A stretch of 64,000 bases of DNA from Georgenia satyanarayanai (GCF_900116375.1 NZ_UETB01000003.1:172890-236889); one strand, 5' to 3'; positions 19,824-28,872 are shown, numbered from the stretch's first letter. The notes: generated by a model not told the origin, from the letters alone. Translations and numbers: made by a program.

Positions 19824-20666
19824 ATGAGCATTGACCGCGCCGCACCCACCTCATCTCCGCTGCTCGCCCGCCAGCGGCAGCAGCAGATCCTGGCCGTCGT
19901 CAGCCAGCACGGTGGTGTGCGCGTCGCCGACATGGTCGATCAACTCGGCGTGTCAGAGATGACGATCCGTCGTGACATCACGAGCCTCGTGCGTCGTGGA
20001 CTCGTCTCCCGGGTGCATGGTGGCGCGGTCAGCCCGAGCCGCTCGACCGAGGAGCCCGCCTTCGCACTCAAGGCGACCCAGCACCAGGATGAGAAGGCCC
20101 GCATCGGTCGACATGCCGCCGCGCGGGTGGAGGCGGGCGACGCTGTCGCGCTCTCCGCGGGAACGACGACACTCGCCGTCGCCCGCGCCCTGGTCGCGCA
20201 CCCCGACTTCGCCACCCTCACCATCATCACCAACTCCCTGCCGGCGGCCGACATCCTCCATCAGGCCGCCATGCACGCCCGCGAGGCCTCCCACCCCAGT
20301 CCGACGATCGTGCTCACGGGCGGCGAACGGACACCCTCGGACGCCCTCGTGGGTCCCGCGACCATCGACTACCTCCGCGCGGTACGGGTCGACTGGGTGT
20401 TCCTCGGGGCGCACGGCTTCGATCCCACCATCGGCCTCATGACACCGAACCTCCAGGAGGCGGCGACCAACGCCGCCCTCCTCGCGACCGGCCGCAGCGT
20501 CGTCGCCGTGCTCGACTCGAGCAAGTGGGGCGTTCGCGGGGTGCGTGCCTTCTGCGGCGTCGAGGATCTCGCCGCCCTGGTCACCGATGCCGAGCCGGAT
20601 GAGGAGACCCTCGCAGCCGCCGCCACCCACGACTTCTCGCTGGAGATCGCCACCGATGACCACTGA
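19824..20666 (+). CDS. DeoR/GlpR family transcriptional regulator
   Basis: 280-residue DeoR-family repressor. The N-terminal winged helix-turn-helix (RQQQILAVVSQHGGVRVADMVDQLGVSEMTIRRDI) spans about residues 18-55 and ends in the usual RGLVSRVHGGAV. The DeoR effector domain follows with SAGTTTLAVARAL and TNSLPAADIL, where sugar phosphates bind in known members. The ATG at 19824 begins the family homology. It overlaps galT by 11 bases, so the regulator and galTK are one operon, divergent from the importer. It likely responds to a galactose phosphate; that effector is inferred. Confidence 0.9.
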   Translation: MSIDRAAPTSSPLLARQRQQQILAVVSQHGGVRVADMVDQLGVSEMTIRRDITSLVRRGLVSRVHGGAVSPSRSTEEPAFALKATQHQDEKARIGRHAAARVEAGDAVALSAGTTTLAVARALVAHPDFATLTIITNSLPAADILHQAAMHAREASHPSPTIVLTGGERTPSDALVGPATIDYLRAVRVDWVFLGAHGFDPTIGLMTPNLQEAATNAALLATGRSVVAVLDSSKWGVRGVRAFCGVEDLAALVTDAEPDEETLAAAATHDFSLEIATDDH

Positions 20667-21861
20667 CGCGCCCGCGGTCCGCAAGACGCGTGCCAGGCTC
20701 GCCGACGGCCGCGAGATCCTCTACTTCGACGACTCCGAGCCCTACGTCTCCGGCGGCGCCACCCGTCGTCTCGACGACCCCCGCCCGCTCCCGGACCGCT
20801 TCGCCCCCGTCCCCGGTCCCGACGGCGAGCCGCAGCCCTTCACCGGCCCGCAGATGCGCTACGACGTCCTCACCGGCGAGTGGGTCCCCATGGCCACCCA
20901 CCGGATGAACCGCACCCACCTGCCCCCGGCCGACGCGAACCCGCTGGCCCCCGCGAAGCCCGGCGCGGCGTACTCGGACGGTGAGGTGCCGGCCGACGAC
21001 TACGACGTCGTCGTCTTCGAGAACCGCTTCCCCTCCCTCGTCCAGGTGCCGGGCGAGGAGGACGTCGTCACCCACCTCGACGGCGAGCCGCTGTGGCCCG
21101 TGCGCCCCGCGGCGGGCCGCTGCGAGGTCATCTGCTTCTCCCCCGACGCGAAGGCCTCCCTCGCCACGCTGGACGAGGGCCGCATGCGGACCGTCGTCGA
21201 GGCCTGGGCGGACCGGACGTCCGAGCTCGGCGCCCTGCCCGGGATCGAGCAGGTCTTCTGCTTCGAGAACCGCGGCCGCGAGATCGGGGTGACCCTCCAC
21301 CACCCCCACGGGCAGATCTACGCCTACCCCTACCTCACGCCGCGGACCGCGACGATGCTGCGCCAGGCGCGCGAGCACCGCGCCGCCACCGGCCGCAACC
21401 TCCTGCGCGACGTCCTCGAGGCCGAGCTGCGCTCCGGCCGCCGCGTCGTCGCCGAGTCCGAGCACTGGGTCGCCTACGTGCCCGCCGCCGCGCGCTGGCC
21501 CGTCGAGATGCACCTCGCCCCGCGCCGCGACGTCCCCGACCTGCCCGCCCTCACCGACGCGGAGCGCACCGACCTCGCCGCGATCTACCTGCGCCTGCTC
21601 CGGGCCGGGGACCAGTTCTTCGTCGAGGAGGGGGCCGACGGCGAGCAGCGCGCCATCGCGCTGCCCTACATCTCCGCCTGGCACCAGGCACCGGTCCACG
21701 AGGGCCGCGAGGACCTGCGCCTGCACCTGCAGCTCTTCTCCGTCCTGCGCGCTCCCGGCAAGCTCAAGTACCTCGCCGGCTCGGAGTCCGGCATGGGCGC
21801 CTGGGTCTCCGACACCACCCCCGAGCGCATCGCCGACCGTCTGCGGGAGGTCATCGCGTGA
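20656..21861 (+). CDS. galT: Galactose-1-phosphate uridylyltransferase
   Basis: Leloir pathway enzyme of 401 residues swapping UMP between UDP-glucose and galactose-1-phosphate. The active-site motif HHPHGQIYAYPY holds the uridylylated His218. Other family regions are FENRFPSLV and the C-terminal WHQAPVHEGREDLRLHLQLF, the usual second His-rich strand. The chosen ATG at 20656 opens MTTDAPAVRKTRARLADGRE, inside the 3' end of the DeoR gene. Its stop overlaps the galK start (GTGA), implying coupled translation. Confidence 0.95.
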   Translation: MTTDAPAVRKTRARLADGREILYFDDSEPYVSGGATRRLDDPRPLPDRFAPVPGPDGEPQPFTGPQMRYDVLTGEWVPMATHRMNRTHLPPADANPLAPAKPGAAYSDGEVPADDYDVVVFENRFPSLVQVPGEEDVVTHLDGEPLWPVRPAAGRCEVICFSPDAKASLATLDEGRMRTVVEAWADRTSELGALPGIEQVFCFENRGREIGVTLHHPHGQIYAYPYLTPRTATMLRQAREHRAATGRNLLRDVLEAELRSGRRVVAESEHWVAYVPAAARWPVEMHLAPRRDVPDLPALTDAERTDLAAIYLRLLRAGDQFFVEEGADGEQRAIALPYISAWHQAPVHEGREDLRLHLQLFSVLRAPGKLKYLAGSESGMGAWVSDTTPERIADRLREVIA

Positions 21862-23087
21862 GCGTCCTCGCTCCCGCCTGGACCGCCGACGACGGCGCCC
21901 GCCGGGCCCGTGACCTCCTCACCTCCGTCCTCGGTCCCGAGCCCGCCGACGGCGTGTGGGCGGCTCCCGGGCGGGTCAACCTCATCGGGGAGCACACCGA
22001 CTACAACGGCGGTCTGTGCCTGCCCATCGCCCTCCCGCACCGCACGTACGTCGCCGTCCGCCGGCGCACCGACCGCACCGTGCGGCTCACCTCCGCCCAG
22101 GAGGAGGGCGTGCGCACCATCGACCTCGACGGCGTCGGCCCGGCCGGCACCGCGGGTGCGGTCGAGGGGTGGCCGGCGTACGTCGTCGGCGTCGCGTGGG
22201 CGCTGGTGGCCGAGGGTCTCGTGCCGCCCGAGCGGGTGACCGGCTTCGACGTCGCCGTGGACAGCTGCGTGCCCTACGGCGCCGGGCTGTCCTCCTCCGC
22301 GGCGCTCGAGTGCGCCGTGGCGATCGCCCTCGACGAGCTGTGGGAGCTGGGTCTTGCGGCGGACGACGCCGGCCGGTCCCGTCTCGCCGCTGCCTGCGTG
22401 CGCGCGGAGAACGAGGTCGCCGGCGCGCCGACGGGCGGCATGGACCAGTCCGCCTCGCTGCGCGCCGAGGAGGGCCGCGCACTGCTCCTCGACTGCCGCG
22501 ACGGCTCCACCCGTCAGGTCCCCTTCGACCTCGCGGCCGCGGGACTGGAGCTCCTCGTCATCGACACCCGGGCCCCGCACGCCCTCGTCGACGGGCAGTA
22601 CGCCGAGCGCCGCGACAGCTGCGAGCGCGCGGCCCGGCAGCTCGGGGTCACGACGCTGCGCGAGGTGGAGGACCTCGACGCCGCGCTCACGGCGTTGGAC
22701 GAGCCCGTCGTCCGGCGGCGGGTGCGCCACGTCGTCACCGAGATCGAGCGCGTGGCCCGCTTCGCCGGGGAGCTCGACGCCGGACCGCTCGACGCGGCCC
22801 GCGCCGCGGCGCTCGGGGCGCTCATGGCCGCCTCGCACGCCTCGATGCGCGACGACTACGAGATCTCCTGCGCGGAGCTCGACGTCGCCGTCGAGACCGC
22901 GACGGCGGCCGGCGCCCACGGCGCCCGGATGACCGGCGGCGGCTTCGGCGGCTCGGCCATCGCGCTGCTCCCGGCGGGGCAGGCCGAACGGGTGGCCGGT
23001 GAGGTCCGCGACGCCTTCGCCGCGGCCGGCTTCGCCGAGCCGGCCTTCCTCCTCGCCCCCGCGAGCGCCCCCGCCGCCCGCACCTGA
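21858..23087 (+). CDS. galK: Galactokinase
   Basis: GHMP-superfamily kinase of 409 residues phosphorylating D-galactose at C1. The galactokinase signature GRVNLIGEHTDYNGG lies near residue 35, the ATP-binding loop PYGAGLSSSAALE about residue 140, and the third GHMP motif TGGGFGGSAIALLP near the C-terminus. GTG at 21858 overlaps the galT stop. A GAPTGGMDQSAS stretch contains the catalytic Asp. galE and galM are not in the window. Confidence 0.95.
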   Translation: MSVLAPAWTADDGARRARDLLTSVLGPEPADGVWAAPGRVNLIGEHTDYNGGLCLPIALPHRTYVAVRRRTDRTVRLTSAQEEGVRTIDLDGVGPAGTAGAVEGWPAYVVGVAWALVAEGLVPPERVTGFDVAVDSCVPYGAGLSSSAALECAVAIALDELWELGLAADDAGRSRLAAACVRAENEVAGAPTGGMDQSASLRAEEGRALLLDCRDGSTRQVPFDLAAAGLELLVIDTRAPHALVDGQYAERRDSCERAARQLGVTTLREVEDLDAALTALDEPVVRRRVRHVVTEIERVARFAGELDAGPLDAARAAALGALMAASHASMRDDYEISCAELDVAVETATAAGAHGARMTGGGFGGSAIALLPAGQAERVAGEVRDAFAAAGFAEPAFLLAPASAPAART

Positions 23088-23122
23088 CCTCTCGGCGCGC
23101 CCGCCCCCGCCCCCTCCCCGCC

Positions 23123-23254
23123 GAGAGCTGAGTTCTTCACCGCACCCTGTCGGGAACAACTCAGCTCTCGACGCACCCCGGAACCGCCGCCGCGCCCCCT
23201 CCTCGCGGAGAGCTGAGTTCTTCACCGCACCCTGTCGGGAACAACTCAGCTCTC
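23123..23254. repeat. Two direct copies of a 47-base palindromic element after galK
   Basis: Copies at 23123-23169 and 23208-23254 are identical over 47 bases, starting GAGAGCTGAGTTCTTCACCG and ending CAACTCAGCTCTC. Each folds on itself: the outer 12 bases pair perfectly and the next few imperfectly. They lie between galK and the convergent exonuclease III gene, where they can act as terminators. The core GCTGAGTTGTT recurs at 44233-44422 and 56802-56841. Confidence 0.85.
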
Positions 23255-23321
23255 GGCGCACCCGGGACCCGGCCTCTCCCGCCGAGACCCCGGCCTCTCC
23301 CCGCGGGACCCGGGGGATCGG

Positions 23322-24137
23322 TCAGCCCAGGTCGACGACGAGGGGGGCGTGGTCGGAGAAGCGCTGGTCGTAGGCGGCGGCGCGGTCGACCGTGGCCGTG
23401 CGGGCGCGCTCGGCGAGGCCGGGCGAGGACAGCAGGTAGTCGATCCGCCAGCCGGCGTCGTTGTCGAAGGCCTTCCCGCGCATCGACCACCACGTGTAGG
23501 GGCCCGGCCCCTCCCCGCCGAGGCGGCGGCCGAGGTCGACGTAGGCGAGGTCGTCGAACCAGCGGTCGAGGTAGGCGATCTCCTGGTCGAGCACGCCCGA
23601 GGTGCGGTTGTGGTTGCCCTTCCAGTTCTTGATGTCCACCGGTCGGTGGACGATGTTGACGTCCCCGCCCACGACAACCTCCCGCTCCCCCGCCGCCGCC
23701 TGCTCCGAGAGCGTGGTGAGCCGCGCGGTGACCTTGTCCAGGTGCGCGTACTTCGCGGCCATCCGCTCGGGCTCGCTCGCCGTCCCCGAGTGGACGTAGA
23801 CGGACACCAGGGTGAGCGGACGGTCGCTGCCGGGCAGCTCGACGTCCATCTCCACCCAACGGCCGGTGTCGACGGGCGGCTCGTCCTCCCCCAGGCCCAC
23901 CCGCACCGCCGTGGCGGGCAGGCGGGAGGCGACGGCCACACCGGCCCGGCCCTTGATGTCGCTGGCCTGGTGGGCCACGTGCCAGCCCGCGCCGAGCAGC
24001 TCGCGGAGCACGTCGTCGGGGGCGCGGACCTCCTGCAGGAGGAGCAGGTCGGGTGAGCGGTCGGTGAGCCAGGTGTCCATGCCCTTGCGGACGGCGGCGC
24101 GGAGCCCGTTGACGTTGACGGTGGCGATTCTCAGCAT
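23322..24137 (-). CDS. xth: Exodeoxyribonuclease III
   Basis: 271-residue AP endonuclease / 3'-5' exonuclease of the ExoIII (EEP) family for base-excision repair. Motifs include TVNVNGLRAAVRKG at the start, LLLQEVRAPDD with the metal-binding Glu, GGDVNIVHRPVDIKN, the family-typical WRIDYLL, and the C-terminal FSDHAPLVVDL with the catalytic Asp-His. The start is the ATG at 24135-24137. Monocistronic, convergent with galK. Confidence 0.94.
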   Translation of the reverse strand: MLRIATVNVNGLRAAVRKGMDTWLTDRSPDLLLLQEVRAPDDVLRELLGAGWHVAHQASDIKGRAGVAVASRLPATAVRVGLGEDEPPVDTGRWVEMDVELPGSDRPLTLVSVYVHSGTASEPERMAAKYAHLDKVTARLTTLSEQAAAGEREVVVGGDVNIVHRPVDIKNWKGNHNRTSGVLDQEIAYLDRWFDDLAYVDLGRRLGGEGPGPYTWWSMRGKAFDNDAGWRIDYLLSSPGLAERARTATVDRAAAYDQRFSDHAPLVVDLG

Positions 24138-24174
24138 CCGGCCATTCTCACCTCGGGCGGTGACATGGCCGAAA

Positions 24175-24206
24175 CCGGCGGGACCCGCCGCTGCGGGTCC
24201 CGCCGG
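24175..24206 (-). terminator. Hairpin terminator after gamma-glutamyltransferase gene
   Basis: Perfect 14-base GC-rich arms 24175-24188 and 24193-24206 with a CGCT loop, six bases past the minus-strand stop at 24212. No T-run follows. Confidence 0.75.
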
Positions 24207-24211
24207 CCCGT

Positions 24212-26695
24212 TCAGTGGCGCCGCACCCCGAGCGTGTCGGTGCCGTTGCCGTCCCAGTCGCCGACGTAGACCTCGTCCCCCTCGCGCCCGAAGGTGAGGA
24301 CGCGGTCGGCGTCCCCGCCCCGCAGGGAGTTGTTCACGTGGAAGACACGGCCACGCTGGATCGACAGGGTGTCGGTGCCGTTGCCGTCCCAGTCACCCGC
24401 CAGCGTGACGTCCCCGGACCGGCCGTAGGTGAAGACCGTGTCGGCGTCCCCTCCGCGCAGCGAGTTCCTCACGTGGTACGTGGCGTCCCGGCGCACCGTG
24501 AAGGTGTCCGTCCCGTCCGCGTCCCAGTCGCCGACGAGGACCGTGTCGTTCTCCCGGCCGTAGCGGACCACGCGGTCCGCCTCCCCGCCGGTCAGCCGGT
24601 TCTTCACGTGGTAGTCCGCGCCGCGGCGCACGGCGAGCGTGTCGTGCCCGTCCCCGTCCCAGTCGCCGACGAGCAGCGTGTCGCCCGGGCGCCCGTACGT
24701 GAAGGCCAGTGACGCGTCGCCGCCGCGGTGACCGCCGGACACGTGGACGACGTTCCCGCGGCGCACCGCGATGGTGTCCGTGCCATCACCGTCCCAGTCA
24801 CCGATGAGGACCTCGTCCCCGCTGCGGCCGTAGCGGAAGACCTCGTCCGTGGTGCCGCGCCAGTCGTTGCTCAGGTGGAACTGCGGGGACGCCGAGGGCG
24901 GTGGGACGTCCTCGGGCCGGACCACCATGGCGCTGCCCCCGCCGGAGCGCTCGGGCTCGGCGGCGGCCTGCAGGCGCCCGTCGGGCAGGAAGGCGATGCC
25001 GGTGGCGTTGCCGAGCGTGCCCACCTCGTTGACCGTGTGGCCGCGGGCGCGCAGGGCCTCGCCGAGCGCGGTGCCGGCGATCGCGGCCTCCGCCTCGCTG
25101 GCGGCGCCGTTGCGGCTCGAGAGCCGCGGCGCGGCGATGGCCTCGGGCAGGGACATCCCGAGGTCGAGGTGGTTGACCGCGATCTGGAGCACGGTCGTGA
25201 TGATCGTGGCCCCGCCGGGTGAGCCGAAGGCGGCGACGGGGGCACCGTCGTCGAGCACGATCGTGGGGGCCATGCTGCTGCGCGGCCGCTTGCCGCCCTC
25301 CGGCGCGTTGGCCGGGTGCTCGGGGTCCGGCTCGAAGTCCGTGAGCTGGTTGTTGAGGAGGAAGCCGTACCCGGGCACGGCGATCCCGCTGCCGCCGATC
25401 TGCTCGATCGTGAAGGTGTAGCTCACGACGTTGCCCCACCTGTCGGCCACCGTGAGGTGCGTCGTCGAGCCGTGCCCCTCCGCCGAGCCGGCGTCGGCCG
25501 CGTCGCCGTCGCCGTCGTCGTAGGGCCACGGGTCCCCGGCCGGGACGGGACGTGCCTGGGCCCGCTCACCGATGAGCTCACGCCGCTCGTCGGCGAACTC
25601 CTGGGACAGCAGGCCGGTGAGCGGGACGTCGAGGAAGGCCTCGTCACCGACGTAGGTGTTGCGGTCGGCGAAGGCGAGCGCCGAGCTCTCGGCCATGTGG
25701 TGGAGCACCTCCTCCTCGGCCATGGCGGAGAGGTCGAAGCCCTCGAGGATGTTGAGCGCCTCCCCGACGGTCGAGCCGCCGCTCGAGGGCGGGGCCATCC
25801 CGTAGACCTGCAGGCCGCGGTAGTCCACGACCGTGGGCTCCTGCTCGAGCGCCTCGTAGCCGGCGAGGTCGGCCAGGGTCATCTCGCCGGGGCGGACCTC
25901 CCGCTCCGCGCCGTCGGAGAGCGGCGGGGTGGTGTTCGTCGCGACGATCGCCTCGGCGATCTCGCCCTCGTAGAAGACGTCCGCGCCCTCCTCGCCCAGG
26001 AGGCGGTAGGTGTCGGCGAGTTCCTCGTTGGTGATGACGGTGCCGGCCTCGGGCGCCTCGTCGTCGACGAGGAAGGTCGCGCTGCTCGAGGAGAAGTCGC
26101 GGAAGATCTCCAGGTTGTCCTCGGTGCGCCGCTCGTACTCGTCGTCGACGACGAAGCCGTCCTCGGCCACCCGCACCGCCGGTTCCAGCACCTCGGCGAG
26201 CGACTTGGTGCCGTACTCCGACAGCGCCAGCTCCCAGCCGCGGACCAGTCCGGGCACGCCCTGGGACAGCCCGGAGACGCGCCGCTCGGCGAAGGGGATG
26301 GGCTCGCCGTCCTCGAGGAAGACGTCCGGCTCCATCGCCGCCCACGCCTCCTCGCGGGAGTCGATCGTCGTCACCTCCCCGGTCTCGGCGGAGTAGTGGA
26401 CGAAGAACCCGCCACCGCCGATGCTGCCGTCGTAGGGGCGGGTGACGCCGAGCGCGGCGGAGGCCGCGACGGCGGCGTCGACGGCGTTGCCGCCCTCGCG
26501 CAGCACCTCCAGACCGGCGAGCGAGGCGTACGGGTCGAGGGAGGCGACGGCACCGTCGTAGCCGGTGGCGGTCGCCTCCTTGTCGTACTCCTGCGGCAGC
26601 CCGTGGGCTGCCGGGACGCCACCGACGACGAGCACCGCCGTCAGCGGAAGGATGAGGGTGGCCGGCCGGTGCGGCCGTCTCGCGAGGTGCGACAT
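24212..26695 (-). CDS. ggt: Secreted gamma-glutamyltransferase with C-terminal FG-GAP-like repeats
   Basis: 827-residue secreted Ntn-hydrolase cleaving or transferring gamma-glutamyl groups from glutathione and related peptides. A signal peptide covers about residues 1-32. The GGT fold follows, with GGNAVDAAVAA, DGSIGGGGF, and the autoprocessing site GHGSTTHLTVADRWGN. Thr411 should become the N-terminal nucleophile of the small subunit. SSMAPTIV and GSPGGATIITT are further GGT motifs. The last 224 residues are five repeats matching those of the GH2 enzyme and absent from ordinary GGTs of about 550-600 residues. ATG at 26693-26695 has GGAGGA upstream. Confidence 0.92.
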   Translation of the reverse strand: MSHLARRPHRPATLILPLTAVLVVGGVPAAHGLPQEYDKEATATGYDGAVASLDPYASLAGLEVLREGGNAVDAAVAASAALGVTRPYDGSIGGGGFFVHYSAETGEVTTIDSREEAWAAMEPDVFLEDGEPIPFAERRVSGLSQGVPGLVRGWELALSEYGTKSLAEVLEPAVRVAEDGFVVDDEYERRTEDNLEIFRDFSSSSATFLVDDEAPEAGTVITNEELADTYRLLGEEGADVFYEGEIAEAIVATNTTPPLSDGAEREVRPGEMTLADLAGYEALEQEPTVVDYRGLQVYGMAPPSSGGSTVGEALNILEGFDLSAMAEEEVLHHMAESSALAFADRNTYVGDEAFLDVPLTGLLSQEFADERRELIGERAQARPVPAGDPWPYDDGDGDAADAGSAEGHGSTTHLTVADRWGNVVSYTFTIEQIGGSGIAVPGYGFLLNNQLTDFEPDPEHPANAPEGGKRPRSSMAPTIVLDDGAPVAAFGSPGGATIITTVLQIAVNHLDLGMSLPEAIAAPRLSSRNGAASEAEAAIAGTALGEALRARGHTVNEVGTLGNATGIAFLPDGRLQAAAEPERSGGGSAMVVRPEDVPPPSASPQFHLSNDWRGTTDEVFRYGRSGDEVLIGDWDGDGTDTIAVRRGNVVHVSGGHRGGDASLAFTYGRPGDTLLVGDWDGDGHDTLAVRRGADYHVKNRLTGGEADRVVRYGRENDTVLVGDWDADGTDTFTVRRDATYHVRNSLRGGDADTVFTYGRSGDVTLAGDWDGNGTDTLSIQRGRVFHVNNSLRGGDADRVLTFGREGDEVYVGDWDGNGTDTLGVRRH
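24215..24886 (-). repeat. Five FG-GAP-like 45-residue repeats (GGT)
   Basis: Repeat module identical in length (672 bases) and repeat order to 10402-11073. Repeats 4 and 5 of the two proteins are the closest pairs, for example NSLRGGDADTVFTYGRSGDV against NSLRGGDADTVFTYGRSADV. Each repeat has a DWDGDG-type loop. It runs to the penultimate codon of the gene, so it forms the true C-terminus. Confidence 0.88.
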
Positions 26696-26798
26696 CGTTG
26701 TCCTCCGTGCTGTAGGGACCGTCCGTGGATGCTACGGCGGTCCCCGCGGCGGCGACATCCTCGGGAAGGATGACTGCGGGGTGGGTCTCGCGCGGGCG

Positions 26799-27992
26799 TC
26801 AGCGGCCGACGACGAGCCCCGGCCGTGCGGCCCCGAGCACGACGACGAGCTGCGCCACCCCGAAGCCGCCGACGACGACGAGCACGAAGCTCCACGAGAA
26901 GGTGCCACCCACCCATCCGGCGAGCAGCGGCCCGCACGCGGCGATCGCGTACCCGATGGTCTGCGCCATCGAGGAGAGCTGGGCGGTGTGCCGGGAGTGG
27001 GCCGTGCGCAGCCCGAAGAGGCTCAGCGCGAGCACGAGGGAGCTGCCCGTCCCCACGGCCGCCAGGGCGACCCAGGCGACGGCGACCTGCGGCGCGAGCA
27101 GCAGCCCACCCATCGCGACGACGATGCACAGGCTGATCGCGACGCCGAGCGGTCGCAGGTCGGTGCGGCCGCGCATGAGCGTGGCGACGAGCAGCCCGGC
27201 GAGCATCCCGACGAGCTGGAGGACGAACAGGTGCCAACCGGCGGCGCGCGGGTCGACGCCGAGGGAGGTCTCGACCGTGGGGAGCCAGGTGGCCAGGGTG
27301 AAGAACGACGCGGACTGCAGCCCCATGAACACGCTGACCACCCACGCGCTCGGGCTGCGCCACATCGTCACCGAGCGGCGCCCGGCGGCGGGCAGCCCGG
27401 CCGGTGCGTGCTCCTCCTCCGGCCGCGGCGTGCGCACCGCCCGGACCACCCAGAGGAGCGCGACGGGCAGGACGACGACGGCGAGCGCTCCCAGCGGCAG
27501 GCGCCACCCGCCGCCCCACGCGTCCGAGACGGGCACGGCGAGCCCGGACGCCGTCGCCGCCGTCGTCGTCATGACCGCCGTGAAGCAGGCCGTGACCAAC
27601 GCGATCCGCCCGGGGTGGTCCCGCTTGATCACCGCCGGGGCGAGCACGTTGCCGGCAGCGGAGGCGATGCCGATGACGGCGGTGCCCACCCACAGCGCAC
27701 CGGCGACGGGCACCGACCGCAGGACCACCGCGCCTGCCAGCGCCACGAGCGCGAACGCGAGGACCCGCTCGAGGCCGAACCGCATCGCCGGCCGGTGCAC
27801 CAGCGCCGAGCCGACGCCGAACCCGATGACCGGCAGCGAGCCGAGCAGCCCGAGGGCCGTGGCGCCGAGCCCGGTGTCCTCACCGACCCGCTCGAGGAGC
27901 GGACCGACCGAGGTCACCGGCGCGCGCAGGCACGCGGCCAGCAGCATGACGGCGAGAACGCCCCGGGCGAGACGCCCAGGGCGCCGGGGCAC
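26799..27992 (-). CDS. MFS transporter, CynX/NimT type
   Basis: 397-residue major facilitator with about 12 hydrophobic helices. The first helix reads MLLAACLRAPVTSVGPLLER, the RxxxTSVGPLL pattern of the CynX/NimT (cyanate, nitroimidazole) branch, and WLPTVETSLGVDP begins the second half. The gene lies directly after folD. The GTG at 27990-27992, five bases past the folD stop, is preferred over an in-frame ATG at 28041-28043 inside folD. The transported compound is unknown. Confidence 0.82.
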   Translation of the reverse strand: MPRRPGRLARGVLAVMLLAACLRAPVTSVGPLLERVGEDTGLGATALGLLGSLPVIGFGVGSALVHRPAMRFGLERVLAFALVALAGAVVLRSVPVAGALWVGTAVIGIASAAGNVLAPAVIKRDHPGRIALVTACFTAVMTTTAATASGLAVPVSDAWGGGWRLPLGALAVVVLPVALLWVVRAVRTPRPEEEHAPAGLPAAGRRSVTMWRSPSAWVVSVFMGLQSASFFTLATWLPTVETSLGVDPRAAGWHLFVLQLVGMLAGLLVATLMRGRTDLRPLGVAISLCIVVAMGGLLLAPQVAVAWVALAAVGTGSSLVLALSLFGLRTAHSRHTAQLSSMAQTIGYAIAACGPLLAGWVGGTFSWSFVLVVVGGFGVAQLVVVLGAARPGLVVGR

Positions 27993-27996
27993 CAAC

Positions 27997-28872
27997 TCAG
28001 GCCTGCTCTGCCGCGTCCACGACGTTGGCGAGCAGCATGGCACGGGTCATCGGACCGACCCCGCCCGGGTTGGGCGAGAGCCACCCCGCGACGTCCGCGA
28101 CGCCGTCGGCGACGTCCCCGCGCAGGCGCGCCTTGCCGGTCTCGGGGTCCTCGACACGGCTCACGCCGACGTCGAGCACGGCCGCGCCGGGCCGGACCAT
28201 GTCCGCGGTGACGATCCCGGGCACCCCGGCAGCGGCGACGACGACGTCGGCCTGGCGCACGTGCGCGGCGAGGTCGCGGGTGCCGGTGTGGGTGAGGGTG
28301 ACGGTCGCGTTGACGTCGCGGCGGGTGAGGAGCAGGCCGATGCTGCGCCCCACCGTGGTGCCGCGGCCGACGACGACGACGTGGGCGCCCTCGAGGTCGA
28401 CGTCGTAGCGGTCGAGGAGCTCGATGACGCCGCGCGGGGTGCACGGCAGGGGGCTGGTGACCGGCTCCTTGACGCGCAGGACGAGGCGGCCGAGGTTCGT
28501 CGGGTGCAGGCCGTCGGCGTCCTTGTCGGGGTCGATGCGCTCGAGGACGGCGTTGGTGTCCACGCCCGCGGGCAGCGGGAGCTGCACGATGTAGCCGGTG
28601 CAGGCGGGGTCGGCGTTGAGCCGGTCCACCGCCTCGAGGATCTCCTCCTGGGTGGCCGTGGCGGGCAGGTCCACGCGGATCGACTCGATGCCGACCTCCG
28701 CGCAGTCACGGTGCTTGCCGGCGACGTAGCTGCGCGAGCCCGGGTCCTCACCCACGAGCACCGTGCCCAGGCCCGGCACGACGCCACGCTCACGCAGCGC
28801 GGCCACGCGGGTGGCGAGCTCGGACTTGATCTGCGCCGCGGTGGCCTTGCCGTCCAGGATGCGCGCGGTCAC
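27997..28872 (-). CDS. folD: Bifunctional methylene-THF dehydrogenase / methenyl-THF cyclohydrolase
   Basis: 291-residue cytoplasmic enzyme interconverting 5,10-methylene-THF and 10-formyl-THF. Motifs are [15 protein letters not shown] with the catalytic Lys, [36 protein letters not shown] and the NADP-binding [14 protein letters not shown]. The GTG at 28870-28872 overlaps the glyA stop (GTGA). As the second gene of the glyA operon it should share the ZTP riboswitch upstream of glyA. Confidence 0.95.
   Translation of the reverse strand: MTARILDGKATAAQIKSELATRVAALRERGVVPGLGTVLVGEDPGSRSYVAGKHRDCAEVGIESIRVDLPATATQEEILEAVDRLNADPACTGYIVQLPLPAGVDTNAVLERIDPDKDADGLHPTNLGRLVLRVKEPVTSPLPCTPRGVIELLDRYDVDLEGAHVVVVGRGTTVGRSIGLLLTRRDVNATVTLTHTGTRDLAAHVRQADVVVAAAGVPGIVTADMVRPGAAVLDVGVSRVEDPETGKARLRGDVADGVADVAGWLSPNPGGVGPMTRAMLLANVVDAAEQA

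Noticed and set aside
23123-23254. Possible attachment site or insertion-sequence ends
   Set aside because: No transposase or integrase lies nearby and no gene is interrupted; the two 47-base copies are self-complementary units at a gene end.
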